Positions 9,974 through 18,483 are shown, numbered from the stretch's first letter. The stretch: DNA of 64,000 nucleotides from Shewanella sp. MTB7 (GCF_027571385.1 NZ_CP085636.1:1302001-1366000); one strand, 5' to 3'. Notes: a model not told the origin generated them from the sequence alone. Program-made: numbers and translations.

Positions 9974-10180
9974 TCAGGAGACAAAGAAGTTACCGATAAG
10001 CTGATTTTCATTGTTCAAGATTTTACCTTGGCAAGTTTCGTCACAATAGGAAAAATCGATATTCCTGCTATCTAGATTACCTTTCATTGATACATGACGT
10101 AATAGCACATCACCATTTAGCTGGTGGATTAACGCATTCCAAGAGATGTTGCCTTCAAAAATATTAAAATTTATTTTCAT
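9974..10180 (-). CDS. small hypothetical protein
   Basis: A 68-residue reading frame with an ATG preceded by GAAAGGTAA at good spacing. The product has no signal peptide or membrane segment, is asparagine-rich and contains one Cys pair (SYCDETC). I do not recognise a family. The sequence hints at a short beta-rich fold (NISWNALIHQLNGDVLLRHVS). It is monocistronic, between assT and the cold-shock gene. The ribosome site and lack of overlap make it plausible. Confidence 0.45.
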   Translation of the reverse strand: MKINFNIFEGNISWNALIHQLNGDVLLRHVSMKGNLDSRNIDFSYCDETCQGKILNNENQLIGNFFVS

Positions 10181-10370
10181 TTATTACCTTTCAGTGTTGA
10201 GAGTTTACGCAGTTTGATTATTGAATCCTGCATATTGTAGTGGTTTGGGTGTATTGAGTATTAATGTTTATTTATAGGGATATAACGAAGTGAATGAGAA
10301 ACGTAACGACATATACAAAAAGCAGATGATTGAAATGTTAATATTTTCGCAGATACGGTATAAATGACGA

Positions 10371-10408
10371 TTAAAAATGACGTAAATGGTCATTAAACCA
10401 TTTACGTC
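10371..10408 (-). terminator. terminator of the cold-shock gene
   Basis: Arms GACGTAAATGG (10379-10389) and its complement (10398-10408) with an 8-base loop. Read on the minus strand, the hairpin ends in ATTTTTAATC, 11 bases after the csp stop codon. Confidence 0.75.
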
Positions 10409-10419
10409 AACTTACAAAG

Positions 10420-10632
10420 TTAGATAGCAACTACGTTAGCTGCTTGAGGGCCTTTTTGACCCTGCTCTACTTCGAAAGATACTTTTTGGCCTTCTGCTAA
10501 AGTCTTGAAACCTTCAGAAGCAATTGAACGGAAGTGAACGAACACGTCAGCGCCGCCATTGTCTTGAGTAATGAAACCAAAACCTTTATCTTCGTTAAAC
10601 CATTTTACGATACCAGTTGTTGAATTAGACAT
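10420..10632 (-). CDS. CspA-family cold-shock protein
   Basis: A 70-residue single cold-shock domain that binds single-stranded RNA/DNA and melts mRNA structure. Both RNA-binding motifs are intact: KGFGFI (RNP1) and VFVHF (RNP2), with the opening [13 protein letters not shown] typical of CspA/CspC/CspE. AAGGGACAC precedes the ATG. A long gap upstream (to 10973) leaves room for an extended 5' leader like those that thermoregulate cspA genes, but I could not define a cold box. Which Csp paralogue it is, and whether it is cold-induced, cannot be read from the sequence. Confidence 0.95.
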   Translation of the reverse strand: MSNSTTGIVKWFNEDKGFGFITQDNGGADVFVHFRSIASEGFKTLAEGQKVSFEVEQGQKGPQAANVVAI

Positions 10633-10910
10633 GATGTGTCCCTTATAATTAAATTCATAAAATTATCGCAGTATGCGATGTGCTGAAATTGAATTATTTA
10701 ATGTAACGATGAAGATAAGGGAAAACTGAGGATAACAACAATAACGAAGAAATTCTGAGATTTTACTTTTTACTTTATGTTCACTAATAACTCTAAACAG
10801 CAGAGCGAGACGGATATTACCTGATAATGAGAGATTGTACAGAGTTATTTTTATTTTTTTAATGTGAGAGCCTTAAATTTTGAACCCACACATCGCGTTT
10901 GGATTTGAAA

Positions 10911-10947
10911 CACAAAAAAGCGAACCTGTCGGGCTCGCTTTTTTGTG
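10911..10947 (-). terminator. terminator of the CsgG/DUF4810/DUF799 operon
   Basis: Perfect 13-bp arms (CACAAAAAAGCGA at 10911-10923 and its complement at 10935-10947) give, on the minus strand, a GC-containing stem ending in a T-run 27 bases after the last stop codon of the operon. Confidence 0.85.
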
Positions 10948-10973
10948 GGTGATATCCTGTCTTCCCTTGCTGT

Positions 10974-11651
10974 TTAGAACTTCTCTACTGGAGCGCTAGC
11001 GAGTTCAGGAATGACATTTTTAACTTTTCCATCTTGTAGGTACTTAGGATGATACTTGCCAACCGGCAGTGTCGTTACAGCGTTAACGTGCACACGTCTT
11101 GCTACAGGGACGTAATCTGTTGCAGCGGTTGATATTGCCGTTACGATCAAATCGGCAAGTAAGTTGCCAGATGAACCAGAAGTATCTAGCACGAATGTAT
11201 TTTTGTAAGACCACAAAACGTTATTCGTCTCAGCTGAAACTAATATGTATTCCATTCCCACAGTCACGTTACCCGAAATGACCATATAGTTGGTTTCCCA
11301 AGTTGTTAGCTTGATAAAGAGTACCGATTCAGCTCCAAATTTATCTTTGTAGGTGGAGAAGGGAATTCCTTTTAGTTGTGTGCCATCAATAATCCCAGCC
11401 TCTTTGAAAATATTGCTCACAATTGGAACTGGAAGCACGTAATAGCCTTTGTCTGCTAAAGGTTGAGCTACTGTCGCATTGAGAAAATCAGGCGCTTCAG
11501 CGGCTGTTGTTTCATTGATAACAGGAACGATGAGCATGGTTTGACGGTTAACGTCTGAATACATGTCGGGAAATGCTGCTTCTTTCGTTGTTGTCGTGGT
11601 TTGACAGCCTGACATGAGTAAAGCGATTGTTATTGCAATGAGTAAGCGCAT
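10974..11651 (-). CDS. DUF799 (GNA1162-like) lipoprotein
   Basis: A lipoprotein with lipobox LLMSGC about 17 residues from the chosen start, followed by TTTTTK. I chose ATG 11651 because AGGA sits six bases before it; an ATG two codons earlier directly abuts AGGA. The body resembles the DUF799/GNA1162 family, whose fold is related to TolB-type N-terminal domains and which is found in CsgG-containing operons. The central part (GAESVLFIKLTTWETNYMVI) and the VPVARRVH region fit that family. It is the last gene of four transcribed leftwards, two bases after the DUF4810 gene, which indicates translational coupling. The likely role is an outer-membrane-associated partner of the CsgG-like protein. 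Confidence 0.8.
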   Translation of the reverse strand: MRLLIAITIALLMSGCQTTTTTKEAAFPDMYSDVNRQTMLIVPVINETTAAEAPDFLNATVAQPLADKGYYVLPVPIVSNIFKEAGIIDGTQLKGIPFSTYKDKFGAESVLFIKLTTWETNYMVISGNVTVGMEYILVSAETNNVLWSYKNTFVLDTSGSSGNLLADLIVTAISTAATDYVPVARRVHVNAVTTLPVGKYHPKYLQDGKVKNVIPELASAPVEKF

Positions 11652-11659
11652 GTTCATTC

Positions 11660-12013
11660 CTATTTTTGATCTGATATTAAGCGTTCAATAAAGCCTGCTG
11701 ACTCAGGGTACAGTTCAGCTTCTTGACGGTAATAAGCAACACTGATGTCGCTGTCTCCACGTTTCGCAGTAATGTAACCAATTTCAGCGTAAATCCCTGG
11801 AGGAACTTTCAAGCCTTTTTTCTTTGATGTATCAACAATGCTGTTTAATTCATTGAGGTGGTTTGTGACACTTTGCTCTGAGGGGGCTTTTATATATTCG
11901 TAGTACGTCTCTGAGTAGTTTCCCCAGTAATATCCACTTTCGGTTACCGAAGCACAGCCTGCGAACATAAATGTAGTAGCAAGTAAAAAAAGGTATTTTG
12001 TTTTAGTTAGCAT
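11660..12013 (-). CDS. DUF4810 lipoprotein
   Basis: A 117-residue lipoprotein with lipobox MFAGC near residue 19. The mature part resembles DUF4810, including the GYYWGNYSETYYEYIKAP opening and a C-terminal helical half with an AYYRQEAELYPES helix-loop pattern reminiscent of a TPR hairpin. AAAGGAAAA lies upstream of the ATG. DUF4810 genes commonly sit between a CsgG-like gene and a DUF799 gene, exactly as here. No enzymatic motif is present, so an accessory role at the outer membrane is inferred. Confidence 0.8.
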   Translation of the reverse strand: MLTKTKYLFLLATTFMFAGCASVTESGYYWGNYSETYYEYIKAPSEQSVTNHLNELNSIVDTSKKKGLKVPPGIYAEIGYITAKRGDSDISVAYYRQEAELYPESAGFIERLISDQK

Positions 12014-12028
12014 TGGTTACTTTTCCTT

Positions 12029-12388
12029 TTAGAGTCGTATTGTTCTTATTTGACCGTCAGCTAAGTAAATCTCTTTAGCGTAAAGAACTGTGCCTGTTGG
12101 GCTTTTGATAGAAAGTTTGTGGGAGCCTTTGTCCAATTTAATGATCAGAATTTGGCGACTTTCGTCTGCAGCATCAGCTGCACCAGCAACACCGGTTGCA
12201 TAGGGAGTTAAGTCCTTGCTTTTAATCGTATGGTTATTGATTGCAGCAACAGTAATTGAATTTCCAACTAACGTGTCGGCAATGATGACGACTTTTTGTT
12301 CATGTTGTAAACCGGTTTCATTTTGCTGAACATTTGAACCGCATGCCATTAAAAGTACACTTAAAAATAGGAATGTTATTGTTCTCAT
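12029..12388 (-). CDS. small lipoprotein of the CsgG-like operon
   Basis: A 119-residue putative lipoprotein (lipobox LLMAC, Cys near residue 16) with AGAGAG before the ATG. The mature part is beta-rich, with KSPTGTVLYAKEIYLADGQ looking like the edge of a small PEGA/Ig-like sandwich, and an alanine-rich middle (GVAGAADAADES). I do not recognise a named family. It lies between the CsgG-like gene (12-bp gap) and the DUF4810 gene (15-bp gap), so it is part of the operon. It is an additional member compared with the three-gene module I know. Confidence 0.6.
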   Translation of the reverse strand: MRTITFLFLSVLLMACGSNVQQNETGLQHEQKVVIIADTLVGNSITVAAINNHTIKSKDLTPYATGVAGAADAADESRQILIIKLDKGSHKLSIKSPTGTVLYAKEIYLADGQIRTIRL

Positions 12389-12400
12389 GAAGCTCTCTTT

Positions 12401-13333
12401 TTATTTATCTGAAAGGTAATATTTTGATAGGTCATCATTAATTGATCCCTCAACAATATTCACGAAAGAGATCTGCTCAAATTCGTCATCTCCGTATGTC
12501 GATAGCACTTGGATTTTACCTACCTTCTTACCTGGTAAAGAGATTAAGCCGCCAGTTTGTGGGTTTTTCACTTGCTTTCCATTCTGGTAAACGACTAATT
12601 CCATACCTTGAGAAAGGCCCTGTGCTTCTCCTCCTGAAATAATGAAAGTGCCATCCTCATTTGATAGAAAATATGATTTCCAAGGCTTGGCTGTCATGTT
12701 TTCGACTAGATTACTGATCATTTGAGAAATCGCTTGTGATAACGCTTTATCCGTTAGGCTTTGATCAAATGCAGCTGAGGTTCCTGCTCCAAGAGTTTTC
12801 TTTGTTTCAGTGGTTGCCTCGCCAGCTCCTTCAACAGAACTTATTATTCTTCCTGTGGTGACATCAACCAAGCGAACGTTAACCTTTGTATAGGCCTTCT
12901 GGATTTTTGATTGAGAGAATATACCTGTAGTGCTCTCTGCCGAGCGACCAAATTCACTTACGGAACCGACGATTAAGTAATCTACAGCAACGCCACTATC
13001 ACTTATGCCTTGCAAGACGTTCTCAGAATTGACTTCATCATTATCAAGGCGCTCAAACATAATAAATTTATTAGTATCAGCTAGGCGTGCACTAAGAATA
13101 TCTGCTGCTTGCTTGCCAATTCGATTGTTAGAACTGTCAACGAGAAAGCTATTTGCTGCTTGTGTTTCATTTGAAAACCTTGCTATTGCTACTTTACGCT
13201 TTAGAAAAGTTTGAGATGAATCTTGCTGTAGGATCGTGTTGGACGACGTTGCATCCAAGCCTGATGCAAATGTTGGGGCCTGAAGGCAAAAAATAGCCAT
13301 CCATGCCAATGTGAAAATGTTCCGTTTTTTCAT
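12401..13333 (-). CDS. CsgG-family outer-membrane secretion-like protein
   Basis: The protein resembles the CsgG family (curli secretion channel). KVAIARFSNETQAANSF, then a TNKFIMFERLD element and VDYLIVGSVSEFG with VRLVDVTTGRIISSVEGAGE follow the CsgG order. At 310 residues it is about 35 longer than curli CsgG, with a C-terminal beta-rich extension (NGKQVKNPQTGG, KKVGKIQVLS). A signal peptide is present, but the conserved lipid-anchoring Cys of classical CsgG is not seen; the only early Cys (IFCLQA) is in a poor lipobox. No csgA/B/E/F are nearby. This first gene of the four-gene operon probably forms or organises an outer-membrane complex with the three lipoproteins. Confidence 0.8.
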   Translation of the reverse strand: MKKRNIFTLAWMAIFCLQAPTFASGLDATSSNTILQQDSSQTFLKRKVAIARFSNETQAANSFLVDSSNNRIGKQAADILSARLADTNKFIMFERLDNDEVNSENVLQGISDSGVAVDYLIVGSVSEFGRSAESTTGIFSQSKIQKAYTKVNVRLVDVTTGRIISSVEGAGEATTETKKTLGAGTSAAFDQSLTDKALSQAISQMISNLVENMTAKPWKSYFLSNEDGTFIISGGEAQGLSQGMELVVYQNGKQVKNPQTGGLISLPGKKVGKIQVLSTYGDDEFEQISFVNIVEGSINDDLSKYYLSDK

Positions 13334-13687
13334 TTTTCTCTCTTCTAATTTTTAAATGTTAACACTTAATGTTGGTTAACAAACAAGCACATAGTTGTAA
13401 GTCTATTGCTTGTTTCACTCCTAAATAACGCACCAGAATGCGCTTCCCTAACCGAACAAACAATACGCGTTATTACAATTGAATACTTGTTATTTATTGA
13501 TATATTGCATTGAAAAGTATAGGTTTTAAGTGGAGTCGGTTAATAGTGGTGTTATTGACTGGTTAGTTGCGCTATCGCAGCATACTTAGCTATGTTTTTA
13601 TAAATCAGATTAACTTGATATTAATACTGTAGATTAAGTTGAATCAGAGTTAACCTTCGCACATATACCCATGAATGAAATGCTGTA
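13334..13687. other. 354-bp intergenic region
   Basis: Divergent promoter region between the CsgG-like operon and the 129-residue protein at 13688. It is A/T-rich with several TTAACA/TGTTAA-type words just upstream of the operon. I see no gene and no strong palindrome. Confidence 0.4.
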
Positions 13688-14077
13688 ATGAATGAAAAGA
13701 TCACTATCTCACTCCCTTCTCTTATTCATCGAATAGGCAGAGCTGAGGTCAATAAAGCTAAGGGCATAGCATTGCAGTATCATTGTGAACTTAAGCGTGT
13801 GCGCCGCTCTAGAAATTGGGCGCTCTCGGGGGGAGCCATCAGCATTCAATTCTACTGTGCACAACTGAAAATGGTGGGGGGCGATGAGTTTCGTTATCTT
13901 ATTCAAAAAATTGAAACGGCTTTGCTTGATCATGCCGACAAGTTAGAACCTCTAGAAACTAAGCTGGCTCGGTTGATTACTGATACTCCTAACATTACCT
14001 TGGCCGAATTGATGCTTATTACCGATTGCACCTTGGCAGAAGCGAGGACGGCACGTTTTTATACCGACGCTTGGTAA
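13688..14077 (+). CDS. RRF_GI-type small protein (ribosome recycling factor-like annotation)
   Basis: A 129-residue basic cytoplasmic protein whose opening (ITISLPSLIHRIGRAEV) and central CELKRVRRSRNWALSG match what I remember of a gammaproteobacterial family labelled 'ribosome recycling factor family' (Pfam RRF_GI). It is not true Frr, which is longer and all-alpha plus a beta domain. The C-terminal half (TLAELMLITDCTLAEARTAR) looks like a helix-turn-helix or helical hairpin. No partner operon is visible; the LysR gene on the other strand ends 20 bp away. Molecular function is unproven. Confidence 0.55.
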   Translation: MNEKITISLPSLIHRIGRAEVNKAKGIALQYHCELKRVRRSRNWALSGGAISIQFYCAQLKMVGGDEFRYLIQKIETALLDHADKLEPLETKLARLITDTPNITLAELMLITDCTLAEARTARFYTDAW

Positions 14078-14096
14078 TTCGAAAGTTAAGACGGAT

Positions 14097-15017
14097 TTAT
14101 ATCGCGACTATTTTTTTAGATTCTAGTAGTAATTGTTTGACTAAGAAATCAAGAAAAGCACGAATATGGGGCCTTGGGTATTGAGCGGCCTTATAAATAG
14201 CAAAAATCTCACCACTGCCCTGTGCTCCATGGGTTGCTGTCCAGCCGGGTAGGAGTTCGATAAGCTGCTTATTGGCTATGTAGGGCTTAACCATCCAGTC
14301 AGATAACAAGAGTACACCACTTCCTTGGAGGGCTGCACTTAATAGCGGTGAACCTCCCTTTGAAATTAAGTTTCCCATAACAGACACTTTTTTCTCTGCT
14401 TTTCCTTTACTAAAATACCAATGGTTTCTCTGTCTCTCATGGCTTATCAGTAAACAGTTGTGTTGTTGCAGATCTTCAGGCCTAGTTATTTTTGAGTTAC
14501 GCTGAATATAATCTGGTGAGGCAACAAGAGAGGTATGGTTAGTGAGCAGTTTTCGCGCCTTCAAACAACTATCTTGTGGTGTACCAATCCGAATTGCCAA
14601 ATCGATATTCTCACTATTAAGATCGATAATCTTATTGTCTAACTCTATCTCTATCTGCACGTTTGGATAGAGTTTAAGAAATTTAGGAATGAGCGGAGCC
14701 AGATAAATATTACCGAAGCTTTCAAATACTGATATTCGTAGTGCCCCCTCCGGTTCAGGATTACTGCTTTTCATCTCACTCAGTAATTTATCCGCATCTT
14801 GCACTAATTTGGTTGATTGCAGGTGAAAGTATTGGCCCTCTTCAGTAAGTGTTAACTGACGGGTGCTTCTTTTAAAGAGTGTGGTTTGTATTAGGGCTTC
14901 CAGATTATCGATATTACGGGCTACAGAAGAGGGAGCCATGTTGGGTACGTGTGCTGCCTGGGAGAAGCTTCCTGATTCGACAACCTGATCGAACACTTTG
15001 ATCAAATCTAACATCAT
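14097..15017 (-). CDS. LysR-family transcriptional regulator
   Basis: Typical LysR length (306). The N-terminal winged helix-turn-helix covers about residues 1-60 (FDQVVESGSFSQAAH then SSVARNIDNLEALIQTTLFKRSTR). The effector-binding fold follows (LRISVFESFGNIYLAPLIPKF). AAGGA stands before tandem ATGs. It is divergent from the AhpD-like gene, with a 19-bp palindrome in the shared intergenic region, so it probably controls that gene and itself. The inducer is unknown. Confidence 0.9.
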   Translation of the reverse strand: MMLDLIKVFDQVVESGSFSQAAHVPNMAPSSVARNIDNLEALIQTTLFKRSTRQLTLTEEGQYFHLQSTKLVQDADKLLSEMKSSNPEPEGALRISVFESFGNIYLAPLIPKFLKLYPNVQIEIELDNKIIDLNSENIDLAIRIGTPQDSCLKARKLLTNHTSLVASPDYIQRNSKITRPEDLQQHNCLLISHERQRNHWYFSKGKAEKKVSVMGNLISKGGSPLLSAALQGSGVLLLSDWMVKPYIANKQLIELLPGWTATHGAQGSGEIFAIYKAAQYPRPHIRAFLDFLVKQLLLESKKIVAI

Positions 15018-15084
15018 TTTTCCTTAGCGTAAGCCTTATCAGCAGTGCTCGTTGTTAATATTAGCTATAACTAATAATACTAAC

Positions 15085-15103
15085 CTTTGCGTTTAACGCA
15101 AAG
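15085..15103. promoter_or_regulatory. 19-bp palindrome, candidate LysR operator
   Basis: CTTTGCGTT-T-AACGCAAAG is perfectly symmetrical around one base. It contains a T-N11-A core typical of LysR boxes and sits in the gap between the divergent LysR and AhpD-like genes. Confidence 0.6.
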
Positions 15104-15202
15104 CTGTCTCAGTTTTCATGTGTATTCCACCGTTTAATCGAATAGATCATAATTTCGTTATTGCAATAAAGCGACTCAATTTATCAAAATAGAGAGAATG
15201 AT

Positions 15203-15652
15203 ATGACTACACGTATTGATTTGGCTAAAATCGACCCTGCAGCACTCACCGCCATGCTTAGTGTTGAAAATTACCTTTCACAAACGGAGCTTCCTGTTAC
15301 GTTAAAGGAATTGATTAAGATACGAGCATCAATGATTAACCAATGTGCTTACTGTATTGAGATGCACACCACTGAAGCACTTAAGGCAGGTATCGAGCAG
15401 CAAAAGTTGTTTGCCATATCAGCTTGGAGAGAATCTCCGTTATTTGATGAGCAGGAGCGTGCGGTATTAGCACTGACCGATGAGATGACCCTAATTGCTA
15501 ACTCTGGTTTATCGGATGCAAGTTATCAGACGTGTTTGGAACAATTGGGAGAGGAGCTGCTTGCACAAGCTATGATGCAGGTGATAATGATCAATGCTTG
15601 GAATCGTTTAGCCTTAGCAACCAAGATGAAACATTCAGTGACTAGCGCTTAG
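15203..15652 (+). CDS. AhpD/carboxymuconolactone-decarboxylase-like protein
   Basis: A 149-residue all-helical protein of the AhpD-like superfamily. The motif QCAYCIEMHTTEA (about residues 47-59) gives the CxxC plus downstream His that forms the peroxidase/thiol-redox centre. AGAGAG precedes the ATG. Members are alkylhydroperoxidases or thiol-disulfide proteins in oxidative stress. The CxxCxxxH centre favours the peroxidase-like over the decarboxylase branch. It is divergent from the LysR gene at 14097. The substrate is not predictable. Confidence 0.85.
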   Translation: MTTRIDLAKIDPAALTAMLSVENYLSQTELPVTLKELIKIRASMINQCAYCIEMHTTEALKAGIEQQKLFAISAWRESPLFDEQERAVLALTDEMTLIANSGLSDASYQTCLEQLGEELLAQAMMQVIMINAWNRLALATKMKHSVTSA

Positions 15653-15766
15653 CTACCTGTGGTGACATTAATTCTATAAACCTTTTTTAGTTTGGCTTAA
15701 CTCACAGTAAGCCGCTTTGGGTAAGCGTAATATCAATTTATTTTCAAGCCACAACAGGTAGATAGA

Positions 15767-16267
15767 ATGATTATTGCAGTACCACTAAGTAGAGATAGAC
15801 TGGCGGGCCATTTTACTAAAGCCAAAGAAATTGCGTTCTATAATGAACAGCTGGAATTGGTAGCACGCTTTGACAACCCAGCATTAGCTGGCGGCTGTAG
15901 TGCGAAAAAAGCCATGTTAACCCTGATTAAAGATCAAGGTACATCCATAGTGCTAGTGGAAGAAATAGGTCAACGCATATTAGGTAAGTTGCTTGCTGCG
16001 GGCATTAGCGTTAGCCAATGCAGTCGTAAAATGGAGTTAGCAGAGCTGTTTGATGCCGCAATTGATCTTTCCCGTCGCTTGGTTGATGCGAAGCAAGGTC
16101 GTGAATGTTTAAATCATGAGAAGAAAGGCGGTTGTGGCAGTCGCAGTGGTGATTCAACTGGTGGCTGTGGTTGCTCAGGCAGCGAGAGTGAGCCGAGTGT
16201 ATTGTCCCAGTTAGCGCCACAATTAAGTGATAAGCCTATTACTTTTGCTGGCTTTAGACCTATTTAG
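15767..16267 (+). CDS. NifX/NifB-type dinitrogenase cofactor-binding domain protein
   Basis: The first 105 residues form the alpha/beta fold of the dinitrogenase iron-molybdenum-cofactor family: MIIAVPLSRDRLAGHFTKAK, then a GGCSAKKAML loop and a VLVEEIGQRILGKLLAAGI strand-helix. The C-terminal tail is glycine/cysteine-rich (GGCGSRSG, GGCGCSGS) and could bind metal or a cluster. No nif genes are present, so this is one of the many stand-alone members of unknown role, possibly in metal-sulfur cofactor handling. AGGTAGATAGA is upstream of the ATG. Confidence 0.8.
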   Translation: MIIAVPLSRDRLAGHFTKAKEIAFYNEQLELVARFDNPALAGGCSAKKAMLTLIKDQGTSIVLVEEIGQRILGKLLAAGISVSQCSRKMELAELFDAAIDLSRRLVDAKQGRECLNHEKKGGCGSRSGDSTGGCGCSGSESEPSVLSQLAPQLSDKPITFAGFRPI

Positions 16268-16399
16268 TTTTGAGCATTAATCCAAACATTCCGGCTTCGT
16301 TTACTTATGGTCAAGATTAACAATGATTAAAAGTCAGCATCTCATTAAATGGGTATAATTGGCCATTTGGCATCTCATTGCCTGTTTTGGAGAGAAATC

Positions 16400-16921
16400 A
16401 TGGGGTTTAAAAATCTTGCTGTTCCTGCGATATGTATGCTTAGTTTAAGTGGTTGTGGCTATTTCGAACTTGATGAAAAGCAGCAACTTGAGCAAGCTTG
16501 GTTAGCACAAAATGAACAGCTTCAATCGGTCATTGAGCAGATCCGTAGCCAAGGTATCGATGCTGTAGCCACTGGCGCGCAGGCTGGCAGTATTGCCGCC
16601 TGTGTGGCTGGTAAGCTTGATAGTGATCCATTAGGTGAATTTATCAATGTTGAAGGCTCTCTGGTTGAGTCGGCGCAAGTTGCCGAACTATTAGGCGAAT
16701 TACAAGGCTTGATAGAGCAAGATATCAGTTTAGAGATGGTATCTAACCTATTACAGAAGGGCGCGGATGCCGCTGTGTATGCCAAGCAGATAGTGGCAGA
16801 ACAAGGGGTAGAGCAAGGGTTAGAGAGTTTACAGCAGATGGTCACATCGAGTCGTGAGTTTGCCAGCCAAGATTTGGGTGCGCATTTTCAACAACTTTTA
16901 GCCCAATGTCAGCAGCCATAG
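16400..16921 (+). CDS. hypothetical lipoprotein
   Basis: ATG 16400 follows GGAGAG and yields a lipoprotein signal (MGFKNLAVPAICMLSLSGC); a longer frame from 16349 would bury this signal and is rejected. The 173-residue product is strongly helical and glutamine-rich (EKQQLEQAWLAQNEQLQSVIEQ), with few aromatics, suggesting an extended or coiled-coil periplasmic protein. I do not recognise the family. It is monocistronic, with a terminator right after the stop. Confidence 0.6.
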   Translation: MGFKNLAVPAICMLSLSGCGYFELDEKQQLEQAWLAQNEQLQSVIEQIRSQGIDAVATGAQAGSIAACVAGKLDSDPLGEFINVEGSLVESAQVAELLGELQGLIEQDISLEMVSNLLQKGADAAVYAKQIVAEQGVEQGLESLQQMVTSSREFASQDLGAHFQQLLAQCQQP

Positions 16922-16924
16922 AAT

Positions 16925-16971
16925 GAGCACCAGTGACTCAATCAGATTGATTGAGTCCGGCGCTCTGATTT
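16925..16971 (+). terminator. terminator after the lipoprotein gene
   Basis: A two-part stem: inner arms GACTCAATCA/TGATTGAGTC with a 3-base loop and outer GAGC/GCTC, followed by TGATTTTT. Confidence 0.75.
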
Positions 16972-16984
16972 TTCGTGAGAGTTA

Positions 16985-17785
16985 TCACCTACTGGAGATA
17001 CGGATCAGTAATTGAATAAATGCAGCAAAGGTTCTTGGAAATACGCGAGCCTGCCAGTAAGACAATTTAGCCATTACTCCCGGTACAATAATGAATCTAT
17101 TGTTAGCAATGCCCTTTAGTGTTGCTTTTGTTACCGTGTGAGGCTGTAGCGTCCCACCGACATCTTTAATAAATCTTGTTTGAGGCAAGATGTGTTTTGA
17201 TTCTTTGCTGGTCATCGGCGTGTTAACTTCCGGCGGGCATACCACACTGACGCCGACTTTATATTCAGCCAACTCTTGTCGCATACATCCAGCCATGCCA
17301 ATTATTGCAAATTTGGATGCGCTGTAGGCGCTATACCCATAGGTGGAAATCATCCCTCCTAAAGAGCCGATAAAGCAGATTTGACCGGTTTTACGTTCAA
17401 TCATGTTGGGTAAAAAAGCACGAGCGACGGCACGAGCACCGATGACGTTGGTTTGCATAATAGCGTCAAAATCTTCATCGCTTTGCTCAATAAAGCGTTT
17501 ACTTGCTACGATACCCGCGCTAATGATTAGAATATCAGCAGCGCCTATCTGTGACCTTATCTCTTCTATCGTGTTAGCTAATAATATGTGGTCAGTAACA
17601 TCGACAGAAAATGACAGAATTTTCTGTCGATCAGTGTTAACCAAAGCCCTACATTCGCTAACGGCATTGTCTAGACGGATTTGGTTACGTGCTAATAAAA
17701 TAATGTTAGCGCCCTCTTTGGTATAGGCTCGAGCAATGTCGAGTCCAATACCACTTGAACCACCTGTAATTACAACGGTTGTCAC
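16985..17785 (-). CDS. short-chain dehydrogenase/reductase, 3-ketosphinganine-reductase-like
   Basis: A classical SDR with the NAD(P) motif TGGSSGIG (about residues 7-14), a catalytic YSAYSASK (Tyr near 150, Lys four on) and the preceding Ser in IGSLGG. The order of short motifs (VTGGSSGIG, LLARN, VDVTD, AYSASKFAI, and the PPEVNTP turn) reminds me of 3-ketodihydrosphingosine reductases more than of generic fabG enzymes. That is a resemblance only, and no serine palmitoyltransferase is nearby. The C-terminal segment is hydrophobic and basic (LSYWQARVFPR, FIQLLIRI), perhaps membrane-associated. The start is GTG with AAGGA upstream. It is the third leftward gene after the aldehyde dehydrogenase and TetR genes and may share their control. 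Confidence 0.8.
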   Translation of the reverse strand: MTTVVITGGSSGIGLDIARAYTKEGANIILLARNQIRLDNAVSECRALVNTDRQKILSFSVDVTDHILLANTIEEIRSQIGAADILIISAGIVASKRFIEQSDEDFDAIMQTNVIGARAVARAFLPNMIERKTGQICFIGSLGGMISTYGYSAYSASKFAIIGMAGCMRQELAEYKVGVSVVCPPEVNTPMTSKESKHILPQTRFIKDVGGTLQPHTVTKATLKGIANNRFIIVPGVMAKLSYWQARVFPRTFAAFIQLLIRISSR

Positions 17786-17853
17786 TTGTCAGATCCTTAT
17801 ACAAAGTTGAGGGAAATATGAGGGAATATAATTCAGGTCTTCATTGGTAATGT

Positions 17854-18483
17854 TTAGTTTTGAAGCATTGCATTCCAAAACATTGAAAAGCTGGCTTGTT
17901 TATGGGTTTCGACTTGCCACTTTTCAGGATTATCGAGAAAATAGCGGGTGGCTGCTAGGTATTGACCGTGGCAATTATCTTGCATCAGAGTGGGCGGATA
18001 AGAGGCAAACAGTCCTTGAGCTTGTCCTTGTTGCATTAAGTTGCCCATAAAGCTTAATATGGAATTCATAGCCTGCTCTCTAACCTCAATGGCGATAGAG
18101 GGCGACATGGAGTATTGCTGGAAAAACTCCTGTTTAAGTGGGTAATCCATGGCCCACTGAATGGCGCTGTACCAAAGGTGTTGTGCATCTTGCTTTAGAT
18201 CGCCGCTATTGTTAATCGAAGCTAAAATTGCATCGGCAAACTCTTGCTTGATTGAGAGAAACAGGTGTTTCATCAGTTCATCTTTGGAGGGGAAATGGTG
18301 AAAAAGTGTACCTGTCGCAACTCCTGCTTGCTTTGCTATTGAAGCGGTAGAGGTTGCATAAAACCCTTGGCTGACAAATAGTGTCAGCGCGGTATCTAAA
18401 ATAGCCTGCTTTTTATCTGATTTGCTCATTGATTGCTTATATTCATCGCTGGTTTTTGTCTTCACTTGGTTTCGCTTGGGCAT
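17854..18483 (-). CDS. TetR-family regulator
   Basis: 209 residues. The N-terminal helix-turn-helix (about 27-70: ILDTALTLFVSQGFYATSTASIAKQAGVATGTLFHHFPSKDEL, quoted in part) is a textbook TetR DNA-binding domain, preceded by an 18-residue basic tail. A second possible start (MSKSDKKQ) would remove the tail. The C-terminal half is the variable ligand-binding domain. It lies between the aldehyde dehydrogenase and SDR genes. The 20-bp palindrome before the aldehyde dehydrogenase is its likely operator. An aldehyde, fatty acid or phenolic ligand would fit the neighbours, but this is inference. Confidence 0.88.
   Translation of the reverse strand: MPKRNQVKTKTSDEYKQSMSKSDKKQAILDTALTLFVSQGFYATSTASIAKQAGVATGTLFHHFPSKDELMKHLFLSIKQEFADAILASINNSGDLKQDAQHLWYSAIQWAMDYPLKQEFFQQYSMSPSIAIEVREQAMNSILSFMGNLMQQGQAQGLFASYPPTLMQDNCHGQYLAATRYFLDNPEKWQVETHKQASFSMFWNAMLQN

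Noticed and set aside
10633..10910. Defined cold-shock leader or cold box of the csp gene
   Set aside because: The gap is long enough, but I could not identify a conserved cold-box sequence with confidence.
15767..16267. Nitrogen-fixation cluster
   Set aside because: Only a stand-alone NifX-type domain protein is present; no nifHDK, nifE or nifN nearby.
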